A stretch of DNA of 64,000 nt. It comes from Hyphomicrobiales bacterium. GTDB taxonomy: Bacteria > Pseudomonadota > Alphaproteobacteria > Rhizobiales > Beijerinckiaceae. Position 1 is the stretch's first letter; each line of letters opens with the position of its first letter. Made by a program: the position numbers and the translations under genes. Below the pieces are notes generated by a model that was given only the letters and a program-made list of their open reading frames with translations, was not told where the DNA came from and made no database searches. Shown piece by piece: positions 24,917 through 33,329 of the stretch. Where the stretch lies: assembly GCA_027483505.1 (NCBI GenBank), contig JAIXUP010000062.1, forward strand, positions 1 to 64,000, read 5' to 3'.

Positions 24917-27655
24917 TCAGCTCGCCAGGACCCGCTGTGGCGGGAAGGTGATCTCGGCCAGCGTGCCCTCGTTCTTGGCGCTGGTGATCGCAAGCTGGCC
25001 CTTGTTGGCCTCGACCAGGGCCTTGGTGATCGGCAGGCCCAGCCCGGTTCCGGTGCCGCGCCGTGTCGCGGAGACCTGGCGGAAGGGCTCCATGGCGAGC
25101 GCGAGTTCCTTGTCGGTCATGCCGACGCCGGTGTCGCGGACGCGCAGGATGACCTCGCCGCGATCGCCCAACGTGGTCGAGATGATAACCTGGCCGCCGG
25201 CATCGGTGAACTTCACGGCGTTGGAGAGCAGGTTGATCACGATCTGGCGCAGCGAGCGGTCATCGGCCACCACCGCCGGCAGCCTCGGCTGCAGTCCCGT
25301 GCGCAACACGACGCGCTGCCGGTTGGCCTCCGGCTGCAGCAACGAGACGGCGGCGCTGGCGATCTCGTTGAGGCTGACGCCGGTGAAATTCAGGTCCATC
25401 TTGCCGGCTTCGATCTTGGCGAGATCGAGCAGGTCATTGATCAGGCTGATGAGATAGCCGCCCGACTGGTGGATGTCGCCGAGATACTCCTTGTAGCGCT
25501 CGTTGCCGATCGGCCCGAACCGCTCCTCGCTCATCACCTCGGCAAAGCCGAGAATGGCGTTCAGCGGCGTGCGGATTTCATGGCTGATCTTGGCCAGCAC
25601 ATCCGACTTCTGTGCGCTGGCCCGCTCTGCATGGCGCTTGGCCTCCAGCAGGTCGGCCTCGGCGCGCTTCCACGCCGTCATGTCGCGCAGCACGGCAGAA
25701 AAGATCTTGTCCTCGCCGTCGGCGACGCGGCCCATGGTCATGAACAGCGGGATGCGGCCACCCTGGCGCACCCGGCCCTGCACCTCGCGGCCATCGTTGA
25801 GCAGCGACGCCACGCCGCCGCCCTTGAGACCGTCCAGATAGTCGAGAGCGGTGATGTGGCTTTCCGGCGCGAGCAAGAGCGTGAAGTTCTCGCCGCTGAC
25901 CTCGCGCTGGTCATAGCCGAACAGCGCCTCCGCCGAGCGGTTGAGCGACAGGATGCGGCCACGCTCGTCGAAAGTGGCGACGCCGTCGGTCGCGGTGTCG
26001 AGAATGGCCGTCAGTTCGCGCGCCTTGTCCGTCGCCCGCGCGACGTCAAGCTTCAGCGCTTCGACGCGGGCCATGTTGCCCTGATCCAGCGCACGCCGGA
26101 ACGACATCAGCGTGGCCGGTTCGCCATGCCACATGATGGCGGACAGGCGCGCGTCGACCGGCTCGGGTTCGCCATCGGGACGGGTCAGGGTGAAGACGCC
26201 GCCGCCCTCGTTGGGCGCCGCCCCGCGGAACAGGCGATCAACGCCATAGGCTTTCAGATCATCAAAGCCCGCGACATCGAGCAGATCGAGCAAGGTGCGG
26301 TTGGCATAGCTGATCGCGCCGACACGGAGCACCAGCACGCCGATGGGCAGCTTATCGAGCAGCGCGACATACATGTCATCGCGCGGCGGCGCAGGCGGCG
26401 CCAAATGGACGACCCGGTCGACCAGGAACGGCCCGGACACGGGCGGCGCGGGCACGTCGATGTCCTCGGACTGCGACGGCGTTGCATCATGGGGCGGCTC
26501 GCCTGCGACCGCAGGCGCATCGGCCGATTCTGGTTCCTCACCCTCGATGCGGGCTCCAAGCGCCTTGGCGATCTCGCGGAAGGCATGGCGCTCGCTGCGC
26601 GACAGGCGCGGTGGCGGATCAAGCGGGCGGATCGGCACGATGTTGGTCGCCGGAGCCGGTGGCGTCGCCGCTGCCGCTGGCTCGGATGGCTGGACCGCAA
26701 GCATGGCTGGCAGTCTGTCTTCCTTATCGGGTGCGGCCAGGCCGGGCTCGCTTGCAGGCTCCAGCGGCTGCGGGGCCGGACTTTGCGCGTCCATCCCGGC
26801 GGCCTCGGCTGGCGACACCTGATCCGGCCCGGCATCCGGGACCGTGACGGGAAACGGCTCCGCCGCGCGGGTGTCGATCACGCCAAAGCCGCGCCAGCCG
26901 GTGAACTGGCGGGCGGCGTCGCTGATCGGCAATCCCGCCAGCGTCACGGGGTAGGCCCGGTCGCTGCCCGGAATGCGCCAGAGCGTCGACCGCCCGCTCC
27001 AGGTCTTGCCGGCCTCGAAGGCCGCCTGCACGCCTCCGGACGGGTCGTGGACCAGTGCGCCGCACAGCGCGCTCCAGTGCCGACCGACCATATCGCGGCC
27101 CAGTTCATGGCCGAAGACATCGAGCGCCTCGCGCGAGACCGATGTGATGAGCCCGTCGGCTGTCACCTCCCACAGGAAGCGCACCTTGTCTGGCAAGGGT
27201 GCCGGCGCCGGCGCAACCGGCGCCGGTTCAGGGGCGACGGCGGGGCCGCTTTCCGCGGTTGATGCGGCAACGGCGGGGGGCGCAGCCGCAGTGGACGGGG
27301 CCTGGGCCGCCACCACCAGCAGCGTACGGCCATCGTCATGGCGGACGCGGCGGCAAGCGGCTGTGAGCACAATGGGTCCGGATGCCGACGGCAGCTCAAG
27401 GCGCTCGAGGCGCACGCCACTGACCGGCGCAAGGCCGCTCGCCAGCACGTCAAGCCGCGCAACCGTGGCCGCAGACAGGCCGGCGCGGATCATTGCATCG
27501 GCGACGGCATTGCCCGCGATGATCCCGACCGGCTCGGACGGCACAAGCAACAGCGCCGCCCGCTCGTTGGCGAACAGTCTGAAGCCGGGATCACCGTCGA
27601 GGCGCGCCAGCAGGTCAGCCCAGATCGGATCGGGAGGAACAAAAGCAGAGGTCAA
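24917..27655 (-). CDS. Large PAS-domain sensor histidine kinase (PdhS/DivJ/PleC-like)
   Basis: Soluble histidine kinase of 912 residues without membrane segments. A PAS-like domain lies near residues 155-260. It is followed by a Pro/Ala-rich low-complexity linker (about 265-430), a second PAS (about 435-530), a third (about 550-665, ILDTATDGVATFDERGRIL) and the kinase core. The phospho-acceptor is His 692 in KISHEIRTPLNAILGF. Next come the N-box LRQIVINLLSNAVKF, RVRDTGVGM and GTGTGLGLPI. The segment after the H-box (MSEERFGPIGNERYKEYLGD) is like the PleC/DivJ/PdhS kinases of Hyphomicrobiales, which act on DivK and couple polarity to the cell cycle. This assignment is by similarity I recall; CbrA-type is an alternative. 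Confidence 0.75.
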   Translation of the reverse strand: MTSAFVPPDPIWADLLARLDGDPGFRLFANERAALLLVPSEPVGIIAGNAVADAMIRAGLSAATVARLDVLASGLAPVSGVRLERLELPSASGPIVLTAACRRVRHDDGRTLLVVAAQAPSTAAAPPAVAASTAESGPAVAPEPAPVAPAPAPLPDKVRFLWEVTADGLITSVSREALDVFGHELGRDMVGRHWSALCGALVHDPSGGVQAAFEAGKTWSGRSTLWRIPGSDRAYPVTLAGLPISDAARQFTGWRGFGVIDTRAAEPFPVTVPDAGPDQVSPAEAAGMDAQSPAPQPLEPASEPGLAAPDKEDRLPAMLAVQPSEPAAAATPPAPATNIVPIRPLDPPPRLSRSERHAFREIAKALGARIEGEEPESADAPAVAGEPPHDATPSQSEDIDVPAPPVSGPFLVDRVVHLAPPAPPRDDMYVALLDKLPIGVLVLRVGAISYANRTLLDLLDVAGFDDLKAYGVDRLFRGAAPNEGGGVFTLTRPDGEPEPVDARLSAIMWHGEPATLMSFRRALDQGNMARVEALKLDVARATDKARELTAILDTATDGVATFDERGRILSLNRSAEALFGYDQREVSGENFTLLLAPESHITALDYLDGLKGGGVASLLNDGREVQGRVRQGGRIPLFMTMGRVADGEDKIFSAVLRDMTAWKRAEADLLEAKRHAERASAQKSDVLAKISHEIRTPLNAILGFAEVMSEERFGPIGNERYKEYLGDIHQSGGYLISLINDLLDLAKIEAGKMDLNFTGVSLNEIASAAVSLLQPEANRQRVVLRTGLQPRLPAVVADDRSLRQIVINLLSNAVKFTDAGGQVIISTTLGDRGEVILRVRDTGVGMTDKELALAMEPFRQVSATRRGTGTGLGLPITKALVEANKGQLAITSAKNEGTLAEITFPPQRVLAS

Positions 27656-27780
27656 AAGCGGCCCGTTATGATTAATGAACCCTTAATATACCGTGTCAGC
27701 CAGCAGAATCCATTGGTGAATCCGCCACCGTTCCGCCTCCTTGGAATGACGGTTAATCAGGCAGGTCACCGGCCTTGAAT

Positions 27781-27809
27781 ATTGCATTGCAGCATGATAT
27801 TGCACTGCA
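27781..27809 (+). promoter_or_regulatory. TGC-rich tandem repeat upstream of the phasin gene, candidate PhaR site
   Basis: ATTGCATTGCA (27781-27791) and ATTGCACTGCA (27799-27809) are 11-bp near-identical repeats with starts 18 bp apart. They lie about 105 bp before the phasin ATG. PhaR repressors of polyhydroxyalkanoate genes are known to bind TGC-rich boxes before phasin genes, so this is a reasonable operator candidate. Confidence 0.45.
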
Positions 27810-27912
27810 CAATAAGAGGTGACGCCAGCTGTTGATCCTTGCGTGCGAGGTCGCGGCAAACTGATCCGAACATTTCTGCAAGACTTCAATCATGCAACCG
27901 AGGACAACGACC

Positions 27913-28290
27913 ATGGCCAATCCCAAGATTCCCTACGAAGTGCCGCCGGAAATGCGCGACTTCGCCGAAAAGAGCGTCGAGCAGGCCAAGAAGGCTTTCG
28001 ACGGCTTCATGGGCGCGGCCCAGAAGGCCGTCGAGACGGCGCATGGCTCGACTGAATCCGCCCGCGCGAACGCCGAGCAGACGACGCAGAAGGCGATGGC
28101 CTATGCCGAGCAGAACGTCGCCGCCGCTTTCGACCTCGCCCAGAAGATGGTGCGCGCCAAGGACCCGGCCGAGCTTCTTCAGCATCAGGCCGAGTTCATG
28201 AAGGCGCAGATGGCCAGCTTCCAGAAGCAGATGACCGAGTTCGGCGCTGCCGTGCAGAAGGCCGCCACATCCGCCACCAAGATGAAGTGA
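27913..28290 (+). CDS. Phasin family protein
   Basis: A 125-residue amphipathic helical protein that coats polyhydroxyalkanoate granules. The sequence opens MANPKIPYEVPPEMRDFAEKS, a common phasin N-terminus in Rhizobiales, and continues with VEQAKKAFDGFMGAAQKAVE. The heptad-like helices have regular Ala and Gln spacing and end AEFMKAQMASFQKQMTEFG. ATG 27913 is chosen because it has an AGGA site and gives the standard start; an ATG seven codons upstream is less likely. A second phasin-like gene follows, and a TGC-rich candidate operator lies upstream. Confidence 0.92.
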   Translation: MANPKIPYEVPPEMRDFAEKSVEQAKKAFDGFMGAAQKAVETAHGSTESARANAEQTTQKAMAYAEQNVAAAFDLAQKMVRAKDPAELLQHQAEFMKAQMASFQKQMTEFGAAVQKAATSATKMK

Positions 28291-28300
28291 CCAATCCGTT

Positions 28301-28330
28301 CCGGCAGGGCAGGGAAGCCCGCCTTGCCGG
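28301..28330 (+). terminator. Weak hairpin between the two phasin genes
   Basis: CCGGCAGGGC can pair with GCCC and TGCCGG across a 6-base loop, with a 4-base bulge on the 3' side. There is no T-run. It may cause partial termination so that the first phasin is made in excess. Confidence 0.3.
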
Positions 28331-28379
28331 TCCGTCATCCACCCAGAGACCCAGCCCGCCCAAGACAGGATCGCCCGTC

Positions 28380-29270
28380 ATGTCAAAACCGTCCAAGCCC
28401 GTTTCCCTCGCGCCCGTCACCGCGCTTTCGAAGAGCGCAGTGCCCGCTGAGCCCGCTGTGAAGGCGCCCGTGGCCGCCGTTCCGGCGAAAGCAGCCGAGC
28501 CTGCACCGGTCGCCGCAAAGGCAGCACCGGCGCCTGGCACTGCCGTGAGCGCGCCGATCGTGAGCGCCCCAGCAGCACTGAAGCCCGAAGCTCCGAAGGT
28601 CGCAGCAGTTGCACCGGCCCAGCCCGCCAGTGCTCCGGCGGCAGCACCGGCCCCGAAGGCCGCGACCTCCAATGTCGTGACGCTGGCCGCGCCTGCGCCA
28701 AAGGCGTCGAACTCCAAGGCCGCCCCCGCGAAGGCGCCGACCAAGACGGCAGCGAAGGCCAAGTCCACGCAACCGGCGGCAAAGACGGCCCCGGCAGCTC
28801 CGGTCGCCGTCAAGGCGCCGCCAAAGGCAGCCACGCCCAAAGCGGCTCCTGCTCCAAATGCGCAGCCGAAGACCGCCGCGCCGGCTTCTCCCTTCGCCGG
28901 GGCGTTCGACATCGGCACGCTTGCCATGCCCGGGTTCAATCTCTCGGCGTTCCAGATGACCGGTCTCGATTTCACTGCCTTCACCGGCAAGGCAGCGCTG
29001 CCGGACTTCAGCAATGGTCTGACAGACGTCTTCACAAGCCAGGTCGTCAATGCGGCCCGCATGGTCCGCGACATTCAGGCCACCTTGCTCGACCATGCCT
29101 GTGCCGAACTGAAGATCGGCATGAGCGAACTGGAAGAATGCGCCCGCTCGACCTCCGCCTCCGAGGTTGTCGTGATCCAGGCCCGCGCCGTCCGCCGGAG
29201 CGCCGACGCGCTTTCGGCCACCGTCAAGACCGTCACCGAAAAGAGCCGCAAGGCCCTTCAGCCGCGCTGA
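28380..29270 (+). CDS. Phasin-like protein with Ala/Pro/Lys-rich N-terminal region
   Basis: A 296-residue protein in two parts. Residues 1 to about 165 are a low-complexity, lysine-rich Ala-Pro region with AKTAPAAP-type repeats, similar to PhaF or histone H1-like tails that can bind DNA or granule surfaces. Residues about 170-296 are a phasin_2-type helical domain with VFTSQVVNAARMVRDIQATL and ELKIGMSELEECARSTSASE. The ATG at 28380 has an AGGATC site 10 bases upstream. A tail of this kind next to a normal phasin suggests a granule-segregation or DNA-linking role, which is inference. Confidence 0.75.
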   Translation: MSKPSKPVSLAPVTALSKSAVPAEPAVKAPVAAVPAKAAEPAPVAAKAAPAPGTAVSAPIVSAPAALKPEAPKVAAVAPAQPASAPAAAPAPKAATSNVVTLAAPAPKASNSKAAPAKAPTKTAAKAKSTQPAAKTAPAAPVAVKAPPKAATPKAAPAPNAQPKTAAPASPFAGAFDIGTLAMPGFNLSAFQMTGLDFTAFTGKAALPDFSNGLTDVFTSQVVNAARMVRDIQATLLDHACAELKIGMSELEECARSTSASEVVVIQARAVRRSADALSATVKTVTEKSRKALQPR

Positions 29271-29289
29271 CCGGAACCTGGGAGACCCC

Positions 29290-29328
29290 AGAGCGGCGCG
29301 CGGACCGGACCGGTTCGCGCGCAGCTCT
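29290..29328 (+). terminator. Long imperfect hairpin behind the second phasin gene
   Basis: AGAGC (29290-29294) pairs with GCTCT (29324-29328). CGCGCG arms and a small ACCGG/CCGGT stem lie inside. It is 19 bp past the stop codon, without a T-run, and probably marks the 3' end of the phasin transcript. Confidence 0.4.
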
Positions 29329-29419
29329 CGGTGTCGCCGCTTTGTCGGCGGCGAGCCTTGCATTTCCGGGCGCATGGCCCTAGACGTTCGGCCCGCATTG
29401 TGATCAGTGCGATGCCCGT

Positions 29420-29496
29420 GTGCCGCCATAGCTCAGTTGGTTAGAGCGCTAGATTGTGGATCTAGAGGTCCCCCGTTCAAGCCGGGGTGGCGGTAC
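29420..29496 (+). tRNA. tRNA-His (anticodon GTG)
   Basis: Complete cloverleaf. The acceptor arm TGCCGCC (29421-29427) pairs with GGCGGTA (29489-29495). The extra G at 29420 (position -1) faces C73 at 29496, the hallmark of tRNA-His. The D-arm AGCTCAGTTGGTTAGAGC is standard. The anticodon arm CTAGA-TTGTGGA-TCTAG shows GTG in a 7-base loop. The T-arm CCCCGTTCAAGCCGGGG is standard. Only CA follows C73, so the 3' CCA is not fully encoded. The 3' 45 bases are the left copy of the island attachment repeat. Confidence 0.95.
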
Positions 29497-29500
29497 CATT
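29452..29500 (+). repeat. attL: 49-bp direct repeat (3' half of tRNA-His)
   Basis: This 49-bp stretch runs from within the anticodon arm (GATTGTGG) to 4 bases past the tRNA (ACCATT). It is identical to 51799-51847. The preceding and following bases differ at the two sites, so the identity is sharply bounded. It is the expected footprint of site-specific integration into a tRNA gene. Confidence 0.92.
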
Positions 29501-29541
29501 ATTACCTTGTAAAATCAGTACTTTATGGAAAGTGAGCTCGG

Positions 29542-29709
29542 TCACCTCAGGCGGGGCGGCCGGTGCTGTCGCCACGTTGTCGCCACGATAGCTTCATTTG
29601 CCGCCACGCCATACCCCGAGTGCGCCGCGATTGCGATCGACTCGCGCTCTTGGTTTTCGGTGGTCTGGTCGGCGGTCGAGACGCGGACATACAGGGTAAC
29701 ACGGCGCAT
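29542..29709 (-). pseudogene. Serine recombinase (resolvase/invertase) N-terminal fragment
   Basis: Reverse-strand ORF of 55 codons (ATG 29709, TGA 29542-29544). The first residues MRRVTLYVRVSTADQTTENQ match the start of the resolvase/invertase catalytic domain, with the active-site Ser in RVSTADQ and the following QTTENQ helix. After about 30 residues similarity is lost (AHSGYGVAANEAIVATTWRQ) and the frame stops. The rest of the catalytic domain and the DNA-binding domain are missing. It is a relic 42 bp inside the left attachment repeat, probably from an older mobile element. Confidence 0.7.
29568..29586 (+). repeat. Left-end tandem motif GTCGCCAC-N3-GTCGCCAC
   Basis: Two GTCGCCAC octamers with an 11-bp period, 68 bp inside the left attachment repeat. 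The same 19-bp layout occurs at 51663-51681, 118 bp inside the right repeat and in the same orientation. Candidate recombinase arm-binding sites. Confidence 0.55.
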
Positions 29710-30001
29710 CGGCGGCACTCCTCATTTCGGGGTGCTTTGAACCGTAACTGGGCTCCAACTGCCGTCCAAGCGAAAGACACCCGAAAATGGGGGTGATCTT
29801 GCCATGCGTGCTGACGTAGGAAAGGTTCAGGATTTCCACACCCGGAAATGCACCCGGGAAACGGACGATTTCAAACCACAGGAGCGCCTGCTTTGGGGCC
29901 GGAGGCCGACCGGCTGCCTTTAGAGATACATGATGACAAGCTGACCTTCATCCCGAGATCGGCAGTGTCTCGACTTGCCCCATTGTGAGCGTTGGCTCGA
30001 C

Positions 30002-30229
30002 CTAACGCCGCTCCCCATAATCGATAGGTCCAATGACCCGCCCGGTGATTGCGGCAATCCGTGTGGCCACCCTAGCGTAGAGCCGCGCGCCGTCGCGGTC
30101 CTGCCGCTGGCGCGCAAGCCGCTAAACATCAAGAGCTTGCCTGTAGGCCGCCTCGCTCGTTTCATGCGCTTGAACAAGCGCGTTGGCTGCGGCGTCGACG
30201 GCAGCTTCCTGCGCGCGCCATCTGCGCAT
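30002..30229 (-). pseudogene. Degraded small ORF with one in-frame stop
   Basis: The reverse strand from ATG 30229 reads MRRWRAQEAAVDAAANALVQ and continues in a hydrophilic helical style. It meets TAG at 30122-30124, then continues in frame as RLARQRQDRDGARLYARVA to a second stop at 30002. The steady alanine/arginine-rich composition on both sides of the stop suggests one former gene of about 75 codons. I cannot name the family. The rest of 29710-30465 shows no gene I can support; it appears to be decayed mobile-element DNA. Confidence 0.35.
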
Positions 30230-30465
30230 TATAAGGATCAGTTCGACGAGGGATCGGGAGAGTTTCAAAGCAGTGATCTAGGGCGCTCCACTTGGCTGCT
30301 TCGAGTCGTTCATGGACCATACGATTTCGAGGATAATGCAAAATTCTGTCAGTGCCCGACCGGTTATGCCGGGGCCGCTGGCTCGTCACGACGCTGTCTG
30401 GTTCCTTGCGCCGCTCCTGAGAAAACCCCACATCAGGCGATGAACAACCATCAGGACGGATCAAT

Positions 30466-31464
30466 ATGACCCGCTATTCCATACTCGATCTTGCGCCTGT
30501 GCCAGAAGGGTCGAGTCCTGGCGACGCCTTGCGCAACACAATCGATCTGGCGCGCCATGCCGATCAGTTGGGTTTTACGCGCTACTGGCTGGCCGAGCAT
30601 CACAACATGGTCGGCATCGCCAGCGCAGCGACTGCGGTCGTGATCGGGCAGGTGGCGGCTGCGACAATCCGGATCAGGGTCGGTGCAGGAGGCATCATGC
30701 TGCCCAACCATGCGCCGATGATCATTGCCGAGCAGTTCGGCACCCTCGCGGAGCTGTTCCCCGGCCGCATCGATCTCGGCCTTGGCCGTGCACCGGGCAC
30801 TGACCAGATGACCCTGCGTGCGCTGCGGGTAAATCCGATGGAAGCCGACCGCTTTCCCGACGATGTGCTGGAACTGCAGGCGCTGTTGGCCGAGCCCCAG
30901 CCGGGCCAGACATTGCGCGCTGTCCCTGGTTTCGGCACCAATGTCCCCTTATGGATTCTGGGCTCCAGCCTGTTTGGCGCGCGATTGGCGGCAGCCTTTG
31001 GTCTGCCCTATGCTTTTGCGTCTCATTTTGCGCCTGATGCCTTGATGCAGGCGCTTCAGGTCTACCGGGCGCAGTTCAGGCCCTCGGAGCAACTTGGCGG
31101 TCCCTATGCCATGGCGGGACTCAACATCATTGCGGCCGACACCGATGCTGAGGCCAATCGCCTCTTCACCTCTGCGCAACAGCGCGCCACCTTGATGGTG
31201 CGCGGCACGCGCGGATATCTGCCTCCACCCATCGATACGATCGAGTCCTTCTGGTCCCCTTCGGAAAAGACCCAGGTCGGTCGAATGCTTAACTGTTCGA
31301 TTGTCGGTGGACCGGAAACCCTGCGCCGCGGCCTTGAAGCATTCATCGCCCGGACCGGTGCCGATGAACTGATGGTAGCTGCGGCGATCTTTGATCACGG
31401 CGCGCGCCTGGAATCTTACGCGATTGTCGATGAGGTGGCACGCGATCTGGGCCTGGCGGCATAG
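30466..31464 (+). CDS. LLM-class flavin-dependent oxidoreductase (luciferase-like, MsnO8 type)
   Basis: FMN- or F420-type luciferase-like TIM-barrel protein of 332 residues. The start [15 protein letters not shown] has an AGGA site 9 bases upstream. Family hallmarks: [65 protein letters not shown], the MsnO8 subgroup pattern, then [28 protein letters not shown]. Members oxidise or desulfonate small organics using reduced flavin. In an island carrying a sulfonate-type transporter a C-S or C-H monooxygenase role is thinkable but unproven. It is the first intact cargo gene and stands alone. Confidence 0.88.
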   Translation: MTRYSILDLAPVPEGSSPGDALRNTIDLARHADQLGFTRYWLAEHHNMVGIASAATAVVIGQVAAATIRIRVGAGGIMLPNHAPMIIAEQFGTLAELFPGRIDLGLGRAPGTDQMTLRALRVNPMEADRFPDDVLELQALLAEPQPGQTLRAVPGFGTNVPLWILGSSLFGARLAAAFGLPYAFASHFAPDALMQALQVYRAQFRPSEQLGGPYAMAGLNIIAADTDAEANRLFTSAQQRATLMVRGTRGYLPPPIDTIESFWSPSEKTQVGRMLNCSIVGGPETLRRGLEAFIARTGADELMVAAAIFDHGARLESYAIVDEVARDLGLAA

Positions 31465-31573
31465 GACCGCGCAGCTTGAACCGCGGACGACCAAAGCCAA
31501 CGGCGAAAGTGATGCGGTTTCGGTCGTGGAACTGCTTTAATCCTCGGCAAACTGCATGGGCTGTGCCAGAGGG

Positions 31574-31999
31574 CTCAGCAGTGACGAGCGTCTCGGTCTG
31601 GCCATTCCGCTTCAGCAATTTCCTGAGGAACCTCAATGCTGATATTTTGTCGCGGCGCTTCCTGACGAAGCTTCGAGCATCTTCCCCCTCGTGGTCGACG
31701 GCTCGCCATAGGTAGTGCGTCACGCCGTCGATCTTCACGAGAACCTTGTCGAAATGCCAGTGCCGATCCTTGAAGGATCGCATCGCCTAACGCGGCTACG
31801 CCTAATCTCCAGCCGCGAAGATCGTCCCGAACCGGATCCACCAGAACCGCACCGTCTCGTGCGTCACGTCGATGCCGCGCTCGTGCAGCAGGTCCTCGAC
31901 GTTCCGGAGTGACAGCGGATAGCGAACATACATCATCACCGCCAGGCGGATGATCTCGTGCGACGTCTTGAAGTAGCGGAAGATGGCGGGTCTGGTCAT
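31574..31999 (-). pseudogene. IS6-family transposase, frameshifted and 3'-truncated
   Basis: On the reverse strand the N-terminal part (ATG 31999, about 65 codons) reads MTRPAIFRYFKTSHEIIRLA and VMMYVRYPLSLRNVEDLLHERGI, the helix-turn-helix start of IS6 transposases common in alphaproteobacteria. After a frame change near 31785-31805 the catalytic part resumes as SFKDRHWHFDKVLVKIDGVTHYLWRAVDHEGE with the first catalytic Asp. It runs on to about LLKRNGQTETLVTAE at 31574, then family similarity ends before the last catalytic Glu. No terminal repeats were found. Stretches 31465-31573 and 32000-32112 show nothing further. Confidence 0.8.
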
Positions 32000-32112
32000 G
32001 CCGGAGAGGTTAGGGCGGCTGTCCCAACCCGCAAGCCAGTTTTCCTCTGACAGTACCCTATCGGCTAGTCACGGCTTTTGTCCGAAAGCTGCTGTTGGCA
32101 TGTCCCCAAAAC

Positions 32113-33168
32113 TCAACTGTCCATACCGTGCGAACCGGACAAAGGACTCCATGGCGATTGCGGAACTCTGCCGCACGACCGGCGAACAATCAGCTCCACG
32201 GGCAGGCAGACGGCTTTGTCAACGTCCTGGTTGCGTAACCAGGCGACGATCATTTTAGCTGCCTGCGCGCCAATCAATCCCGTTGGCACGTGCACGGTTG
32301 TCAAGGAAGGGGAGACATGGGCCGCCATGTCGACATCATCAATGCCGACGATCGAGAGAGCATTTGGCACGGATAGGCCACGGGCCTGTGCCTCGACCAT
32401 GGAGCCGATTGCGATAAGGTCAATGCCGCCGATGATTGCGGTTGGTGGCTCTGCGAGATCCAAGAGCTTGGCGCAGCCCATCCGACCGCCCGCCAAAGTG
32501 GTCGGCTGTTCGCATGCCAGCGCCAACGGCAGAGTCAATCCAGCTGCCTCGAGAGCCTTTCGGACGCCTTCCAGCCGTGCTTCCTGGCGGTCGTTGAACT
32601 TGAGCCTTCCCGTGATCATGCCGATGCGGCGATGCCCGTTTTCGATCAGATGGCGGGCCGCGAGGGTGCCCGCGAGGACGTTGTCGACAACCACGGCGGG
32701 TTGGCCCGGCGATGTACACCAGGTGAGCACCAAAGGTACGCCAGCCGCTTCCACCATTGCCCGTGTTTCTGGGGAGCGTTCCGCGCCGACTAGGATCAAG
32801 CCGTCGACGCCGCGGGCCAAGAGCGTTCGTACGGCGTCCGCCTCAGCGGCGATGTTGTAGTCATGCGAAGCGACCAAGAGCTGATAACCCGATGCGGCAA
32901 GGTTTTCCTGCATTGCCTGCAGCGCCTTGGAGAATATTCCGTTGTCGAGGGTTGGCATCACCGCCCCGATCGTCATGGAACGCCCTGAGGCCAGCGCTCT
33001 TGCTGCAGCATCCGGACTGTAGCCGAGGCGCTGGGCGCTGAGCCGCACCCTGGCCAGGGTTTCGCCTGAGAGCAACTCCGGTTGCGAAATAGCCCTTGAA
33101 ACGGTGGCGGGTGACACTCCCGCGTCGCGGGCGACATCCGCAAGGCGAGGTTTGCGGTTCAAAATCAT
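32113..33168 (-). CDS. LacI-family transcriptional regulator
   Basis: Repressor of 351 residues. The N-terminal helix-turn-helix and hinge read PRLADVARDAGVSPATVSRAIS and RVRLSAQRLGYSPDAAARALASG, the LacI signature. The rest is a periplasmic-binding-protein-like sensor domain (TIGAVMPTLDNGIFS, GVDGLILVGAERS, GHRRIGMITGRLKF, SIVGIDDVDMAAHVSPSLTTV). The gene is divergent from the sulfonate-type transporter operon, with a 161-bp gap that holds two related inverted repeats. It therefore most likely represses that operon and itself, responding to the imported substrate or an intermediate. Confidence 0.92.
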   Translation of the reverse strand: MILNRKPRLADVARDAGVSPATVSRAISQPELLSGETLARVRLSAQRLGYSPDAAARALASGRSMTIGAVMPTLDNGIFSKALQAMQENLAASGYQLLVASHDYNIAAEADAVRTLLARGVDGLILVGAERSPETRAMVEAAGVPLVLTWCTSPGQPAVVVDNVLAGTLAARHLIENGHRRIGMITGRLKFNDRQEARLEGVRKALEAAGLTLPLALACEQPTTLAGGRMGCAKLLDLAEPPTAIIGGIDLIAIGSMVEAQARGLSVPNALSIVGIDDVDMAAHVSPSLTTVHVPTGLIGAQAAKMIVAWLRNQDVDKAVCLPVELIVRRSCGRVPQSPWSPLSGSHGMDS

Positions 33169-33181
33169 GGCATCAACTTAC

Positions 33182-33195
33182 TGAAAAATCTTTCA
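33182..33195 (-). promoter_or_regulatory. Candidate LacI operator near the regulator start
   Basis: TGAAAAATCTTTCA is an inverted repeat with 6 of 7 pairs matching. It lies 14 bp before the regulator's ATG and shares the TGAAA half-site with the site at 33282-33299. It could serve autoregulation. Confidence 0.4.
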
Positions 33196-33281
33196 TGCGT
33201 AAACCATTCATAATCGAGATATCGATGCTCGCCACCCATGCAGAATTCGCGTTGACAAGCCGTCTTCTTCCTGAAACCGTG

Positions 33282-33299
33282 AATGAAAGCGCTCTCATT
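33282..33299 (+). promoter_or_regulatory. Candidate LacI operator upstream of the transporter operon
   Basis: AATGAAAGCGCTCTCATT is an 18-bp inverted repeat with 8 of 9 pairs matching and a central CG, the layout usual for LacI-family operators. It lies 31 bp before the permease ATG. It also lies behind a TTGACA box at 33252-33257, so binding would block the promoter. Confidence 0.6.
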
Positions 33300-33329
33300 A
33301 AACGTGTGATCTCGCGAGGATCTGCCTTC

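Noticed and set aside
24866-27262. Forward-strand open frame of 798 codons opposite the PAS kinase
   Set aside because: A shadow of the kinase gene caused by high GC at third positions; no recognisable domain.
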